DNA from: Primula veris | Lineage: Eukaryota > Streptophyta > Magnoliopsida > Ericales > Primulaceae | Direction of reading: 5' to 3' | Length of the DNA stretch: 64,000 nucleotides | NCBI GenBank assembly: GCA_963682055.1 | Contig: OY821743.1 | Span: 29,622,702-29,686,701, forward strand | Shown: positions 35,801-47,775 of the stretch, one piece after another | Layout of the letters: every line of letters begins with the position of its first letter | How positions within the stretch are numbered: the stretch's first letter is position 1 | Translations under genes and position numbers: made by a program | The notes under the pieces: generated by a model | Seen by the model: only the letters and a program-made list of their open reading frames with translations | What the model was told of the DNA's origin: nothing | The model's database searches: none

Positions 35801-38697
35801 ATCATAGTTTGGATTACCAATTGATTAATAAAACCAAATACCTTGTATGCTATTCTCTTATGTTCTACTTTTGTATATTGTATTACAGAATTTCCTATTT
35901 TAGTCTCCAAACATGATTTGTTTATCTATGTGATGTACAAAAATAATATTATGTTAGGGTACTAATTGCTAAATTTATAGTTTGGCGGAAAATTCAGCAT
36001 ATGAAGATACGTGTTTTATATACTTTCTTATTAACCGTTAAAACAAATTTACAAGAAAATGTGAGATTCATATTACCTCCAGGTCAACGTACGCTGGAAC
36101 CATTTGCACCGATACTAAAAACTTGTCAAGGTCATGGGAATTAACAGCTGAACCAAAAATGTTGTTTAACAATTCAATTAGGTAAAACAAGCAGGGATGA
36201 GAATAACATTCTTTAGAGTTAACTTGTCTAAACTTTAAGTGCAAGAACATTACAAACTGAAGTAATATGATGTGGATGTCTTGTTCCAAATGAATTCATG
36301 TTAGTAAAACTAAAAGTGCATGCGATATTCTAGACGAACTTTTTCAGAGTCTCAGTGAAGATGATAATTATATCTTCATGCATGTTGAATAATTATGACT
36401 TACATATTGATGTATCATTTGACAACGGATGGAAGAAGCAGCACTCTTGATTTTTGAAACCCTTGTCCAAAATTAGCGACACACCTCTTCACAATAGAAA
36501 AATGTAAGATCTCAGTATATTAACTTATTTATAAAGATTGAGCGAAATTAATGTCTTGAGGCATAGATTCAAGAAAACCTGGCGGAATCATTTACTAGTG
36601 CAAAAGGGGTAACACATCCCAGCGGCACCTTGAAAATGGCAAAATAACTTAAATTACAAGGGAACTTGCAAATATAAAAGGTTTGTAGCATGAAATACGG
36701 TTTTTTCCCCCAAATATACAAAATCAACCAACCAGACACTATATTGATACACGTAAAGAAGACAATTAAAATTCTTATGTTGAAAGAAACAGAACCAAGG
36801 ATTTTCATGACAAAATGCAAATGTTTGAGAAACAATCAGAAAGCTATGTATGCTGTTTCGAATATTCTTATCATACACAAGTCAAAGTTCCAATATTTTC
36901 AGTCGCCCAAATAGGAGCTTCAAAAGATTCATTTGGTTATTAGCAGTAAACCTACAGGTACGTATTATATCACAATTATAAACAAGATAGCTGTCTCAGG
37001 AGAAGATTAATTCAATTCTTACTCTGACATATACAAAGATCTATTGCAACTCATAGAATTGTGTAAGGGGGAATTCTTTTAAAAAAAGTGGAACTTGAAC
37101 ACGCACGCTTGAACCGAGGCTATTAAGCAAATTTTAATGACCAAGCAAAGATAGCTGATCATATATATCAAAACTGAAGAAAACAAGTGAAACTAAACAT
37201 GCCTGAAGTATTTCGCTTAGTGATTCTTCAGGAGCCATTCTCACTCCTCCTTTTCCCAAACCAAGCCTCTGGGATAAAACTGCTCAGCATCAAAGATGAC
37301 ATATAAACCTCAAATACGTTAAATATCAGATATCCAAAAATCACCAACAAAGTACAGAAAAAAAATTGCATAGAAAATAAGAAAACAAAATCAAAAGTTA
37401 ATAACACAGTACATTACCCTTCAGGTCAACCTTCGTATTTGCCAAGGCAGAAACAATGTAATACCTACTTTTCTTATCCTGTATACAGAAGCAATTTGTA
37501 ACATTCTGAAGCTGTCATACAGATAAAATCAAGTGCACGACAATAAATGCGCAAAGCATATGTATTCCCAAGTCTCACCTTCAGAAAAAGATTTTTACTC
37601 AATGCACCTTTCTCATTCCCTACATATTTAGCCTGAATTCAAAAAAAAAAAAAAAACTGTCATTTCAAAGTACAAGATAGAGATGACAATATTTGCAGAT
37701 TATTCCTTTTACCTGAGCTTCAACCGTCAAAACAACTGGGTGATCATATCGATTAAAAACAATTTCCAGCTCCTAAAGATGGACAAAAACACATCAATTC
37801 AGTACAAATACTACAAGAAAGGTGGCATACAGAGAGAAAAAAAACGTGATGTCCCTGCATATTCCATGAAGAGTTCATAGTCACCTACTGTAATAGATAA
37901 CCACCGATACTCAAGAAATTTTCTAAATAGAACATTATGTCTAACAATGGTTAGCTGAATACTAGTTAACATTAACAACATCAGCTATCATCTCAATCGT
38001 AGTCTGTGATAGCATATAGCTAACGAATTAAATTTGGACTACAGTGAATATGAGTCTCATTGAAGAAAGGAAAGCAAACCTTCACAAATAGTAGATTACA
38101 GCTATGTTAGATGATTTGTTCTTATATGTCCTAGTCTTCAAGAATTTTGCTTTTGTTGAGAGATTGAATCATAATCTAGATGTGAACAAAAGGAAGCACA
38201 AAGAAAGGTTGCAGAGGGTAGTAGAGTACAGCTATGTTAGATAAATCATAATTTGCTTCTTTATGTCCTCGTCTTCAAGAATTTTGCTTTCTTTGAGAGA
38301 TTGAACATAATCTAGATGTGAGCTAATGGAAGCACAAAAAAAGATTGCATAGAGTAGAAAGTAGAAACCCACGTTCAATACTTGAATTATGTAAAGCCAT
38401 TAGACAGATTACAATTTTAACGATTAAATGCCTTATACGTACAGATAAAATGTTGTTCTCATTCATTGGCTGACCATCATAACAGCTTTAATGGCAATCC
38501 CCTATACGCGATTTATTTCAAACTAGTTAACCACCAAGTTTGAACATGTTCATCAGAAGTAAAACCACTTTAGGATAATACAAATCATCACCATTCAGAA
38601 CAGGAAAACAAAGGATTAACATAAAAAAATGTGAACAGGAATTTTTTTTTAAAGGTACCTGTAAACGTGAGAGCAATTGATCCTTTGTATAACTCAT
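32807..38697 (-). CDS. YbaK/ProX-type aminoacyl-tRNA editing domain protein, 319 aa, twelve exons
   Basis: Exons (minus strand): 38697-38659, 37772-37713, 37632-37579, 37478-37418, 37279-37203, 36628-36579, 36486-36404, 36147-36077, 35656-35500, 34196-34063, 33986-33888, 32881-32807. All phases agree and give 319 aa. Start is MSYTKDQLLSRLQ. Residues about 14-165 form the YbaK/prolyl-tRNA-synthetase-associated domain: NRYDHPVVLTVEAQ, GALSKNLFLKDKKSRYYIVS, VLSQRLGLGKGGVRMAPEE, VPLGCVTPFALVND, and near the domain end AYVDLEANPSVGKDQPPDL. Such stand-alone domains hydrolyse mischarged tRNA (for example Ala-tRNA-Pro) in trans. A plant-type C-terminal extension includes a C-x-x-C and ends GTQQRGYRCP. 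Length is close to the Arabidopsis homologue At1g44835 (about 300 aa, from memory). Oddity: the intron after exon 5 begins GC, not GT (37202-37201). Transfer or damage is not indicated. Confidence 0.92.
34537..34986. mobile_element. MULE-type MITE in an intron of the YbaK-domain gene
   Basis: The left end GGGGTTTTTGCACTTTTG and the reverse complement of the right end GGGTTTTTTTTCACTTTTG continue for about 90 bp as a long inverted repeat (GTACACCATACTAC, TCGGTGATTTTATACACTT). A perfect 10 bp duplication CATAAATACA flanks it (34527-34536 and 34987-34996). Long TIRs beginning with G and a 9-10 bp duplication point to the Mutator superfamily. It lies between exons 9 and 10 of the host gene and does not touch splice sites. 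Confidence 0.85.
38091..38353. repeat. Tandem duplication of about 130 bp in intron 1 of the YbaK-domain gene
   Basis: Two copies start at 38091 and 38221 (GTAGA-x-TACAGCTATGTTAGAT). They share GTCTTCAAGAATTTTGCTTT, GAGAGATTGAA, TAATCTAGATGTGA and GGAAGCACAAA. They are about 85% alike by eye. Confidence 0.8.
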
Positions 38698-39182
38698 ATT
38701 CGTCTCTTTCTGTATCTTCTTGTCTCTGTTATGCTGGAGAAGAGACGAAATTGCAGCGCAGCTTACTGAAGAATAAATATTACCCTAATTTCACATGAAA
38801 TTACATATTAGCTCTCATTCAGTATCACTTGTTCCATCGGTTTTTTTTTAAGTTCTTGTTCCATCATTGAGTGTCACAAATCACCTATATTCTGACCAAG
38901 ATCATCCAGGTCGCTAATAGTATGATTCGGCCTTGTTTATAGTGATAAGGTCTCAAAAAATTAAGTTATTTGAGGTCGAGAAAAAAAAAATTGGTTACAT
39001 TTTCACAAATTGCAGCCTTTTCAACCTAGAAAACCATACATTGTCTTGAAATGGTTACACCAAATACCTTAATAACGGGAAAAAAAAAAGTGAAATTTTA
39101 ACACATACAGACAGTGACCTCGTAAGCAAGACCGGTTCACTTTTATATAAGTATGAGAAGTATATGAAAGCGCTATATAAGG

Positions 39183-40620
39183 TTCTTTAGGTTGTAGCTT
39201 TTGAGTTAAAAGGTGGAATCTTTTCAACATGGCAGAAGTTCTAGCTTTTTTAAACTGCCTCTAAGCTGTCTAATACACGTTTTTTTAAAAGCTGTCTTAT
39301 TACATAATTGTTAAAACTAGACTAAGAGCACAGAAGATAAAGTTTACCCATAGTTCGAAAATATTAAAAACTACGACAATAATTGGGTCTGGCCAATTTA
39401 CTGACCTAACAGCAACCAGGTTATTCAAGCTTCGTTTGGCTGTAGCTTTTAAACCAAAAGCTGGGATGTTTTGATCTTAGTAGAAGTTCTAGATTTTTTG
39501 AAATGCCTCTAAGCTGTATAATACACGTTTGGTGGCCAACAAAATAAGCTGTTTTATTACATAATCGTTAAACTAGATTAAGAGCACAGAAGATAAGGTC
39601 AACCCATAGTTCTAAGACATTAAAAACTACGATAATATTGGGTCAGCCCAATTTACTGACCTTACAGGAACAAGATTATTCAGGGTTCGTTTGGCTGTAG
39701 CTCTAAAGCTAAAAGCTCGAATATTTTGAACATAGTAGAAGTTCTAGCTTTTTTGAAATGCTCTAAGCATTAAAATACATATTTGGTAACCCACAAAATA
39801 AGCCATCTTATTACATAACCGTTAAACTATACTAAGAGCATAAAAGATAAGGTTTACCCATAGTTCGGGGACATTTAAAACTACGATAATAATAGGGTCA
39901 GGCCAATTTACTGACCTAACAGCAACCAGGTTACTCAGGATTCGTTTGGCTGTAACTTTTAAACTAAAATCTGGAATGTTTTGATCATAGTAGAATTTCT
40001 AGCTTTTTTTAAGTGTCTCTGAACAGTAAATTACACGTTCGGTAGCCCACAAAATAACCCGTCTTATTACATAATTGTTTTACTAAACTAAAAGCACACA
40101 GAAGAGATAAGGTTTACCCATACTTCGAAGATATAAAAAACTACGATAATAATTGGCTCAGCCCAATTTTACTGACCTAACAGCAACCAGGTTATTCAAG
40201 GTTCGTTTGGCTGTAGCTTTTAAGCTAAAAGCTGGAATCTTTTGAACATGGTAGAAAAGGTAGCTATTTTAAATGCTTGCTTCTAAAAAATACCCTATCC
40301 ATCCCAAAATAAGTGTCCATTGCGAAACTACGTGCAACTTTGACTTCCAAAAATCTCGTATTTAAGTTGCCGAAATAAAAAATTTTAAAATATAATCACA
40401 TAGTTTAAATGTTAAACTATATGGTTAGCTTTTGAAAATTTCGATTTTGGCAACTTAGATACGAGATTTTTGCAAATCAATGTTGCACGTCATTTCGCAC
40501 ATGGACACTTATTTTGGGACGGATAAATTTGTTAGCTAATAAAATAAGCTGTCTTATTACATAATTGTTTTACTAGACAAAAATAAAAAGAAGATTAGAT
40601 TAATCAACAATCAATTATAA
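39183..40620. repeat. Tandem array of about 255 bp units (five copies, the last interrupted)
   Basis: The phase-marking motif TTCGTTTGGCTGTAGC (first copy TTCTTTAGGTTGTAGC) occurs at 39183, 39431, 39686, 39941 and 40202. Each unit carries GTAGAAGTTCTAGCTTTTTT, TAATACACGTTTGG, CTTATTACATAATTGTTAAACTAGA, AAGAGCACAGAAGATAAGG, ACCCATAGTTCG and GGCCAATTTACTGACCTAAC. The fifth unit is split by a Stowaway MITE at 40293-40530 and resumes at about 40530. The array lies 0.5-1.9 kb upstream of the start codon of the minus-strand YbaK-domain gene. Confidence 0.88.
40293..40530. mobile_element. Stowaway MITE inserted in the tandem array
   Basis: The left end CCCTATCCATCCCAAAATAAG and the right end CTTATTTTGGGACGGAT form an inverted repeat. 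The whole 238 bp is nearly palindromic (GAAACTACGTGCAACTTTGA with TCAATGTTGCACGTCATTTC). The sequence on either side continues the 255 bp array, so this insertion is younger than the array. Confidence 0.8.
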
Positions 40621-40947
40621 AAATAACTCAAATTTGAAAAGTAACATTAACTTGGATTATCAACCTAGTAAAGATTGTAAGCCCCTTAAAAAGCCATATA
40701 AATTATTAAGAAAAAAGAAATAAATACCTCAGTTGAATATTAGAGAGAGAGAAAGAACCTTTCAGCTACGGTGATAATTAATTAATTAATTAATCTGATG
40801 TTACAAACAAAATAACAAATGCCCTTAAAAAAAGTGAGTAATGATTTTAATCCAAAGCAACCCTCGGGTTTAAATTTTTATCCTAAATACCCCAAAAGCT
40901 CACCTTACTTTTTTTTTTTTTTTTTAGTTTGATACATGCATTACAAG

Positions 40948-41463
40948 CAGGGACGGATCTACGGTTTCGGTTTAACAGGATGGGGGGCGCGAATCATGAT
41001 GTAGTCAAAAGTCGATAAAAATAAATCATAGTGTGTTTTCTTTTCCTGTTTTAAAAAGTGTAAAGTTAGGTTAAGCGTTTTTGTAAGATCTATGCTAGCT
41101 TTTTAATGTTTTTTTAAACTTTTGAATCAATATTTTTCACTACGATGCGAGCTTTTCAAAACAAATGTTTTTTTTTCGGGGTGGGGTGAGTTTTTTTTTT
41201 CCGGGAATGGGGTGTGTGCGTTTTTTATACGGCTAGAAAGAAAACTAAATTAAACTAATTATTAATATTATAATTATGATTGCATAAAAAAGGTAAAGTA
41301 TTATAATTGATATAAAAAAAAAAAACATAATTTGTCGTTGTGGGGTTTTGAATTAATTATAGACTAGGACATATACATAAATATAATCATACTATATTAA
41401 TTAATTATACCAAATCTAAGGGTGACACGTGCCGCCATTGGTCCTAGTCTAAATCCGTCTATG
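40948..41463. mobile_element. Short hAT-type element
   Basis: The left end CAGGGACGGATCTACG and the reverse complement of the right end CATAGACGGATTTAGA are similar. Flanks ATTACAAG (40940-40947) and GTTACAAG (41464-41471) agree at 7 of 8 positions. The interior has G-rich (GGGGTGGGGTGAG) and AT-rich stretches with no ORF. Confidence 0.7.
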
Positions 41464-42240
41464 GTTACAAGTAAACATGTTTGTCGTTTCAAATATCACA
41501 ATTTATTGCTTCGTGCTTTTCATTATTTCAAGTGTAAATTTTGAATTTCTCAATTTTTTTTTTCATGTTTTATGGTTACGGTTCCGGTTTTGTTCCCGTT
41601 TCCATTTTCCTCCCCGACAATTATGGTTTGATAGTTAAAACTTAGAAGTTCCATTTAACCTGTAATTATACTAGATAATTTTATTAATTTTATATGCCTC
41701 GTTTGGTTAAGTGACTATTAATCTGTGTACTAAACCACCTTATCAATTTTATGACCGGGTTCTTAAAGGATGATCGGATGAGAAATATTGTCTTGTTCAT
41801 GTTAATTTTAAAAAAGTCTACCCATGTTAGGGGCGTTTGTAGATGTTAATGTCATTTTCGTCAATCATGGCTCTGTTTGTTTTGTTGTAAATTGTGTGTA
41901 AACAAATATTTACGGTAAAATAGATTTTTTGGCTAATTAGTTTACTGTAAAAAACTTTTTTTTTTTGAAATTTTTTCCTACATATCTAGAAAAATTAGGG
42001 GAAATGATTCCAGCACAAATAAAATGGAAAACAGTTTACGAAGACTCTCTATATATATTTTCTAATACTAGTATAGAAACTATAATTAATTACAGGTATA
42101 CTTTTTAAAATTATTTAAGAATTAGTTCGTACTTTTCTCAAAGGTATGAATATCAAGATGGGCATCACAATCTTCTTCTTTGTCTCTAGTTGTCTCTAAT
42201 CTCAATGAGTTTAATAAGTGCCGATTTAGTAAAATAAATT

Positions 42241-42500
42241 TGCCAAAAAATCTCATATGTTGTATTTTGCAATACGACACTACGATCAGATCCACGTAGT
42301 ACCAAGGCAGATGTAAAAGATCTTCTATGAATTGATGTTGAAGCTGCGGAAAAGTATGCAAATGTTAACAAAGAAATCAACGATTTACTCAAAAATGTTG
42401 TTGATATCAATTTAAAATATGTACTCAACAGTTGCTCTGAACTTTATGAATACTCCAAAACGATGTTCACAGAGATAGTTTGGGAAATAAAACGAAATCC
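42241..42500 (+). pseudogene. Pectin methylesterase/invertase inhibitor (PMEI) fragment
   Basis: Starting at TGC 42241 the frame reads CQKISYVVFCNTTLRSDPRS, then TKADVKDLL, a TGA at 42328, and then EAAEKYA, EINDLLKN and YVLNSCSELYEYS. The spacing Cys-x8-Cys, LRSDPRS and LNSCSELY are hallmarks of the PMEI four-helix fold. The signal peptide and the C-terminal half are missing or unrecognisable and there is an internal stop, so it is a remnant. Intact members are secreted and block pectin methylesterase or invertase in the wall. Confidence 0.65.
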
Positions 42501-42895
42501 TATCTGCGTTCAAGAGAGATCATCGCAACAGACACCCAAGGAACGATGTTTCTTTTCGTTACACAACACAATAGGCACCTACATAGCACATCTTAAAAAA
42601 AAAGTGATAGGTAACTCAATTTGACATGAAATATAATTGAATAAAGAAAAGATATTTAAGAATTAGTCCAATTCTAAATAATTAACCAGTAAAAATAAAA
42701 AAAATTGGAAAATTGGAAAATTTCTAAAAGAAATCAGAAAAATTACATAAATTTCAAAAAATCTCGAAAAGCCAAAAAAAGACGAAAAAAACTATAAAAA
42801 AAGTCAAGATTATTTTACGTATATATCTATATTATTAAAAATAATTTATAATCAACGTTTTATCTTTTATACTTCTAATTTTATGAGTTTATATA

Positions 42896-43022
42896 TTAAA
42901 AATTTATAAGTTATTACAGGTGACATATGAAAGAAAATATGTGTCAGTTGAGGTTTCTTACGCACATGGACAATTTTATCAAACGACGATTTATTAGTTA
43001 AAAAAAAACAACTAGTAAGAAC
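42896..43022. repeat. Dispersed direct repeat, copy 1 of 2
   Basis: AAAATTTATAAGTTAT...AAGAAAATATGTGTCA...ACGCACAT...ATCAAACRACGATTTATT recurs at about 46148-46280 in the same orientation. The pair brackets the long inverted repeat at 43668-45025, so it may mark the edges of one larger insertion or a segmental duplication. Confidence 0.7.
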
Positions 43023-43667
43023 ATTCTCAACACGCTATTTAATTTGGTTATTTATCTCTACAGGTGGATAGTTGGAAAAAATTTGCTACCCATCAACCAA
43101 TTTATACTCCTCTTTTATGTTCAAAAAAAATTCAAAATATAGATATACAGTATTTAGATTTGCTATTCATAATGTAAAAATAGTTAATTAGCGCACTTTA
43201 CAATTTTTTTTTAACGCTCAACTGCTAGATTAAAAAGTATTTGCTGTTCTTTTTCATTTTTACTTTGTGTCTCTAGAAAAAGATTGATTTTTTCCCCTGT
43301 GAACATAATCTCTCTTCTATCTCTTCGTTTGATCTCCTTTCCCTTTCCATTGAAAAACTCATATACGAGTCATCTAACATCCATCTTTCAATCTACTTTT
43401 TAGTATTTTAATTTTTTAAAAAACAATTCCACATATCTCATCTTTTGTTCTCTGAGGGTAAAACGTACAAATCCCATAGAGTGCACCTTTTTGTTTTACT
43501 ATTGATTTTAATAACCTATGAATTTATCTAGCTAAAAGTTTTGCAAAATTCATATTTTCACATATCTCCAATTGAAAATTTTCTTAGCATAAAAATCTGT
43601 TTAATTAATTAAAAAAAGTATATCTTCCCTATAAAATATTAAGAACATATATTTTTTTAATTAATTT

Positions 43668-45025
43668 GTATATATAAAGTATTTGTATCTATATACTCTC
43701 TTTTTTTTTTATTCAAGAACATGTTAAAAAATCGAAGTTTCCTTGTTAACAGATATTTATATATGATTATTTTTACATAGAGTGGATGAGAATGGCAATT
43801 GTCCAATTATCCGCAATCAGAGGCGACTCAAGCTCAAGTCGAGTAAGCCTTGCGCCTTGGGCAATGTACTCGGAAAAAAAATTACGGCCAACACCCGACT
43901 ACATTTTTAATATAATTAGTAGTTAAAATAAAAATATTAAATACCAATTTGTTTACAATGTGTTGTAATAGATGAAATGGTAGAGAAGTTTGATAGTCTA
44001 CATAGGAGATCGTGAGTTCAAGCCTTTTTAGTTATAATTTTATATTTATTTATTTTATATTTATTTTTGATCGCCCTCCCAATTCGAAGTTTTTTCCTGG
44101 AAGTGACATTTTGAAATACCGGGACGGCACTATCGACAATGCCAATAGAATTCAGTATGAAAACTTGGTGTCGTAATACAACAAATTGTCATACAATGGG
44201 TATGATGATCAGTGGGAGCTTGACCAGAGTGTCACTCATGTCAATGAGCTAAGCTTATATAAGGCGTCATTTGCAAGAGAACTTCTATGACCGATTGACT
44301 CTTGAAGAACCCCAAAAAATAAAGGATAATTTCAATACCCGGCGAGAAAGAAAAGATTGAAATATGCTTTGTAATAAAGGGTGCGAATACTCGAGAAGAA
44401 TTGGTCGAAAGTTAAAAGTGTCAAATTGGGAGGAACTTGAATATATATATGCTCGATGCAATAGTTGAGAGCTGTCATAAACGAGCACCTTTTACTAGAA
44501 AGAAAGAAGGTGCACCGTTCATGACAGCTGCCAACTCTTGCGCCATTATATGAGCATATATATTTTTAAGTTCCTCCCAGTTCGACACTGCTGACTTTCA
44601 ACCAATTCTTCTCCACCTTAAGCTCTTTACTAACAGCATCTTTCAATCTTTTCTTGCTCTTTGGGGTATTGAAATTAGCCTTTCTTTTCCGGGGTTCTTC
44701 AAGAGCCATTCGTCATGCTCGCTAATCTGTACAAGTTCTCTTGCAAATGCCACCTTATAACCCACTGACAAGGGTGAGGGTCTGGTCAAGCTCACACACA
44801 TTATCATCCCCATTGTATGGCAATTTGTTATAATACGACACCAAGTTTTAGTACTGAATTCTATTGACATTGTCGATAATTGGACAATTGCGATTTACAC
44901 CCACTATGTTCTATAAACAAATCATATAAAAATATGTGTTAACAAGAAAACTTAGATTTTTAAGATGCTCTTGAATAAAAAAGAAACAGAGAGTATATAG
45001 ATACATGTACTTTATATACACACAC
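43668..45025. repeat. Long inverted repeat (hairpin) with arms of about 0.5 kb
   Basis: The left arm (43668-43817, then 44133-about 44492) and the right arm (about 44507-45025) are imperfect reverse complements along their whole length. Landmarks: TGTATCTATATACTCTC, TTATTCAAGA-x-CAT, CAATTGTCCAATTATC, CAATAGAATTCAGTA, CTTGACCAGA, TTTGCAAGAGAACTT, CTCTTGAAGAACCCC, TGGGAGGAACTT and GCTGTCAT. The apex near 44500 has a loop of only about 15 nt. A transcript through it would form a long, slightly mismatched stem. Arm translations have short open stretches (right arm, minus, 44643-44870) but no domain I recognise. The left arm is interrupted by a hAT-like insertion. Confidence 0.85.
43818..44132. 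mobile_element. hAT-like insertion inside the left arm of the hairpin
   Basis: Comparison with the uninterrupted right arm shows 315 bp extra here. Its ends are CAGAGGCGACTCAAG and, in reverse complement, TAGTGCCGTCCCGG. Flanking TCCGCAAT (43810-43817) and TCGACAAT (44133-44140) look like a diverged 8 bp duplication. The interior contains a tRNA-like AGATCGTGAGTTCAAGCC segment near 44008, which may be part of an older SINE-like piece. Confidence 0.65.
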
Positions 45026-47775
45026 ACATATGGAAACTTGTGTTGACTGTTGAGTAAATACTTGATTTGGATTTGAACTAGATTGAACACGGGATCATAT
45101 CGGAGGGTCAATGTACTACCCTCACTGACTTCGACGTTATTCTAGATTTTCAAAAAGAAAGAAGAAACATTACCCATTATAAAATCGGAGATGAATTATA
45201 AATCGGCCAGAACAGTAGCTTTGATGAATTATATATCTACCTATCGGTTTTTGAGGTTGCAAGCAAGAAAAGTAATATATAAAAAAAAACACTCCCCTAA
45301 CTTCTTTCTTAATTCTCATAAGCCGCGAGCAGTGATTAATTACTTAAATGTCGAAAATACGTACAACTTTGAGCATCAAAATTTTCAAACTAAATGTTCT
45401 GTATTTGTTGATACTAGAGAATTGTGTTGTTTTTGGTCATAATATTGTATGTTTTTCTCCTTGAAATTGGTCACTGATTTTGATTATAATATCTCATTGT
45501 GTTTGTTTGAACATTTAAGTTCATTTTCTGAAACTTTTCAATCTGGATGTGTTGTTAATGCCGCCGCTGCCCCGCTATGTTTGGATTCGTACTGTAATTG
45601 AGATTAAATTTAAAGTGTTCTTTAAATCAGAGTTGTCTGTGATTATATATTGTCTGTATCAGAAATCGTGCAGACCGTGCAATTTGAATATTGTAGACTG
45701 TGTTTGTTTTCGAAATTGAAACTCCTTTTTTCTTAACTAATGTTATGAGTTTAGTTAGTATAGAAATTATCGACTGCTCGTCCGTTTTAAATTAGTATTC
45801 TTTCTTATCAAAAATTGTGATTGCTTCTTCCGTGTTGAAGCTAAACTTGGGGTTCCTACAACAATTGATTTCAAAAACAGTTCAAGCTCGTTTTTTTTGT
45901 AATTGTTGATGATAGCAATTCAAAATTTGTTACTGATATTGTTTTTTATAATTCAGGCTTCGTTTCTACTATACTCGTTCGGCCCCTTTTTTGCACCTAC
46001 TTAATTTCGATCTGCTTGCAGGGCCAACTGAATATTCAGACTTAACTAAGACGGGTGGGTAATGCATCAAGCCACTTCAACAAAGGAATCACTATCAGAG
46101 AAACAACTGACGACGACCACACATGTATGAACTCATTTTGTCAGCACTAAACGTTGAAAATTTATAAGTTATAATAAGTGACGCATATAAAAGAAAATAT
46201 GTGTCATCTGAGATTTACTACGCACATTGAAACTTTCATCAAACAACGATTTATTTGTTAAAAGAAACCATTAGTAAAAAGAATAAAAAAATCATGACTT
46301 TGTATAAATTTTAGGTGGAATTTTTGTATGCACCAATCGTCCACAAAGAAAAAGGAAAAAAAACGTGTAAACCTTTCCCAGTGTTTAGAACCAAATAATT
46401 AATGCTACAAAGTGACAAAACCTTGAGTTAATCTTCCTTCTTCATGTTCATGTGCTTCTAATTATTATCATGCGACACTGGTCTGTGTAGTTTATAAGTT
46501 AAAATGTTTTGTCTATTCTAGAGATCTTGCTTATTCATACGCATTGCATTTTTAAACTTTTATTATTTTTCGTTATTAGGGAAATTGGTATCCATATTCC
46601 ATGACCCCGTCACCAACCTTTTTGATGTTATAGCCAAAAACATACTAATATTGTTATTAAAACTACTCATTTCCTTTCCTAGTTACTCCGACAAACTGGT
46701 AACTAGGAACTTCATTACATGATTTTGATTATAATTAAGTATTCAAAACTAGTAACTTCGAAGTATCGAGGCAACATGAAAAGTTAATATATTAAGGGCC
46801 TTTTCTAAAGCTAATTACATGCATATGTAATTGTAAGGTGTAATTAAGGAACTTCCGAAATCAGGCTTTTTCCTTGTAGTCGAAGGTTCATAGTTTAAGC
46901 TTTTCAAAATTTAGAATCAATCTAATACAGCATTTGTCTTGATAAGATTGCTATCATTCACACATCAACTCATCAAGAGAATCGTCATTGACATCTCAAG
47001 ACTTTTCAAACTTTTGTTGTTGTGAAGATGAGCCACAATTTTCTCAGAGGCGGCTCGGAACACACACAATAAATACATTTGTATCGGGTCTCCAAATAAA
47101 TACATTTTCTAAACAGGCACCATAATGCATCTAATTGTTTTTCATTCTCTAATATTTTCTAATCGGACATTTCAACTGTTAATGGCATAATTTTGAAAAT
47201 ACATTCATACAAAGAACTATAGAGTTATATGTATAGAGATACTATTTATGATGATAATTCAAAATGTCACGATCGATTTCAGTTATGCCAAACAGTTAAA
47301 ATTAAGTGCCTTTTGTTTAATTTACAAATAAATGAAGAAGAAAACCCAAAAATAAAAAGGGATTTGATTTTCGATTTTTTTTAACATTCTCTTATAATCT
47401 CTGGAGACGTTCATGCTTTACAGACTTAGAGTTCAGTATTTAGACCATATATGAAAGATAAACAAATTGGTGATATGAATTAATTTTACACAATGTTATT
47501 TGGTAACATAACAATAATATTAACATCCAACTTTAGAGCAATTTACATGCTAAATTTCAAGATTACATATCAGAAAAAACAAATCTCAAGAGATGTGATT
47601 TTTTTTTTAGTTTTCAACGATTGGTTTTATAAATACCGGTCTATGTAAGTGTGACCTTCACGTAATCGACTGGAGATTATAAAATGAAAAAAATTTCATG
47701 CATGTTATCAAAGAATATTGGATGAATAAATAATCATATAAAATTTTTTGTTTCGGGTCGAAAATAATACAAAGG
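45026..47775. other. AT-rich intergenic DNA between the hairpin and the ERF gene
   Basis: Apart from copy 2 of the dispersed repeat at about 46148-46280 I see no domain, RNA gene or bounded mobile element. The segment nearest 47775 is the 3' flank of the ERF014-like gene. Confidence 0.45.

Noticed and set aside
36404..36486. Apparent one-base frameshift in the YbaK-domain gene, exon 7
   Set aside because: On re-reading the sequence across 36411-36430 the AAAT run has the full number of bases. The exon is 83 nt and all phases agree.
43974..44030. tRNA-like segment ending GTGAGTTCAAGCC
   Set aside because: Only a B-box-like match is visible. No cloverleaf or acceptor stem can be formed, so it is at most a SINE-like relic.
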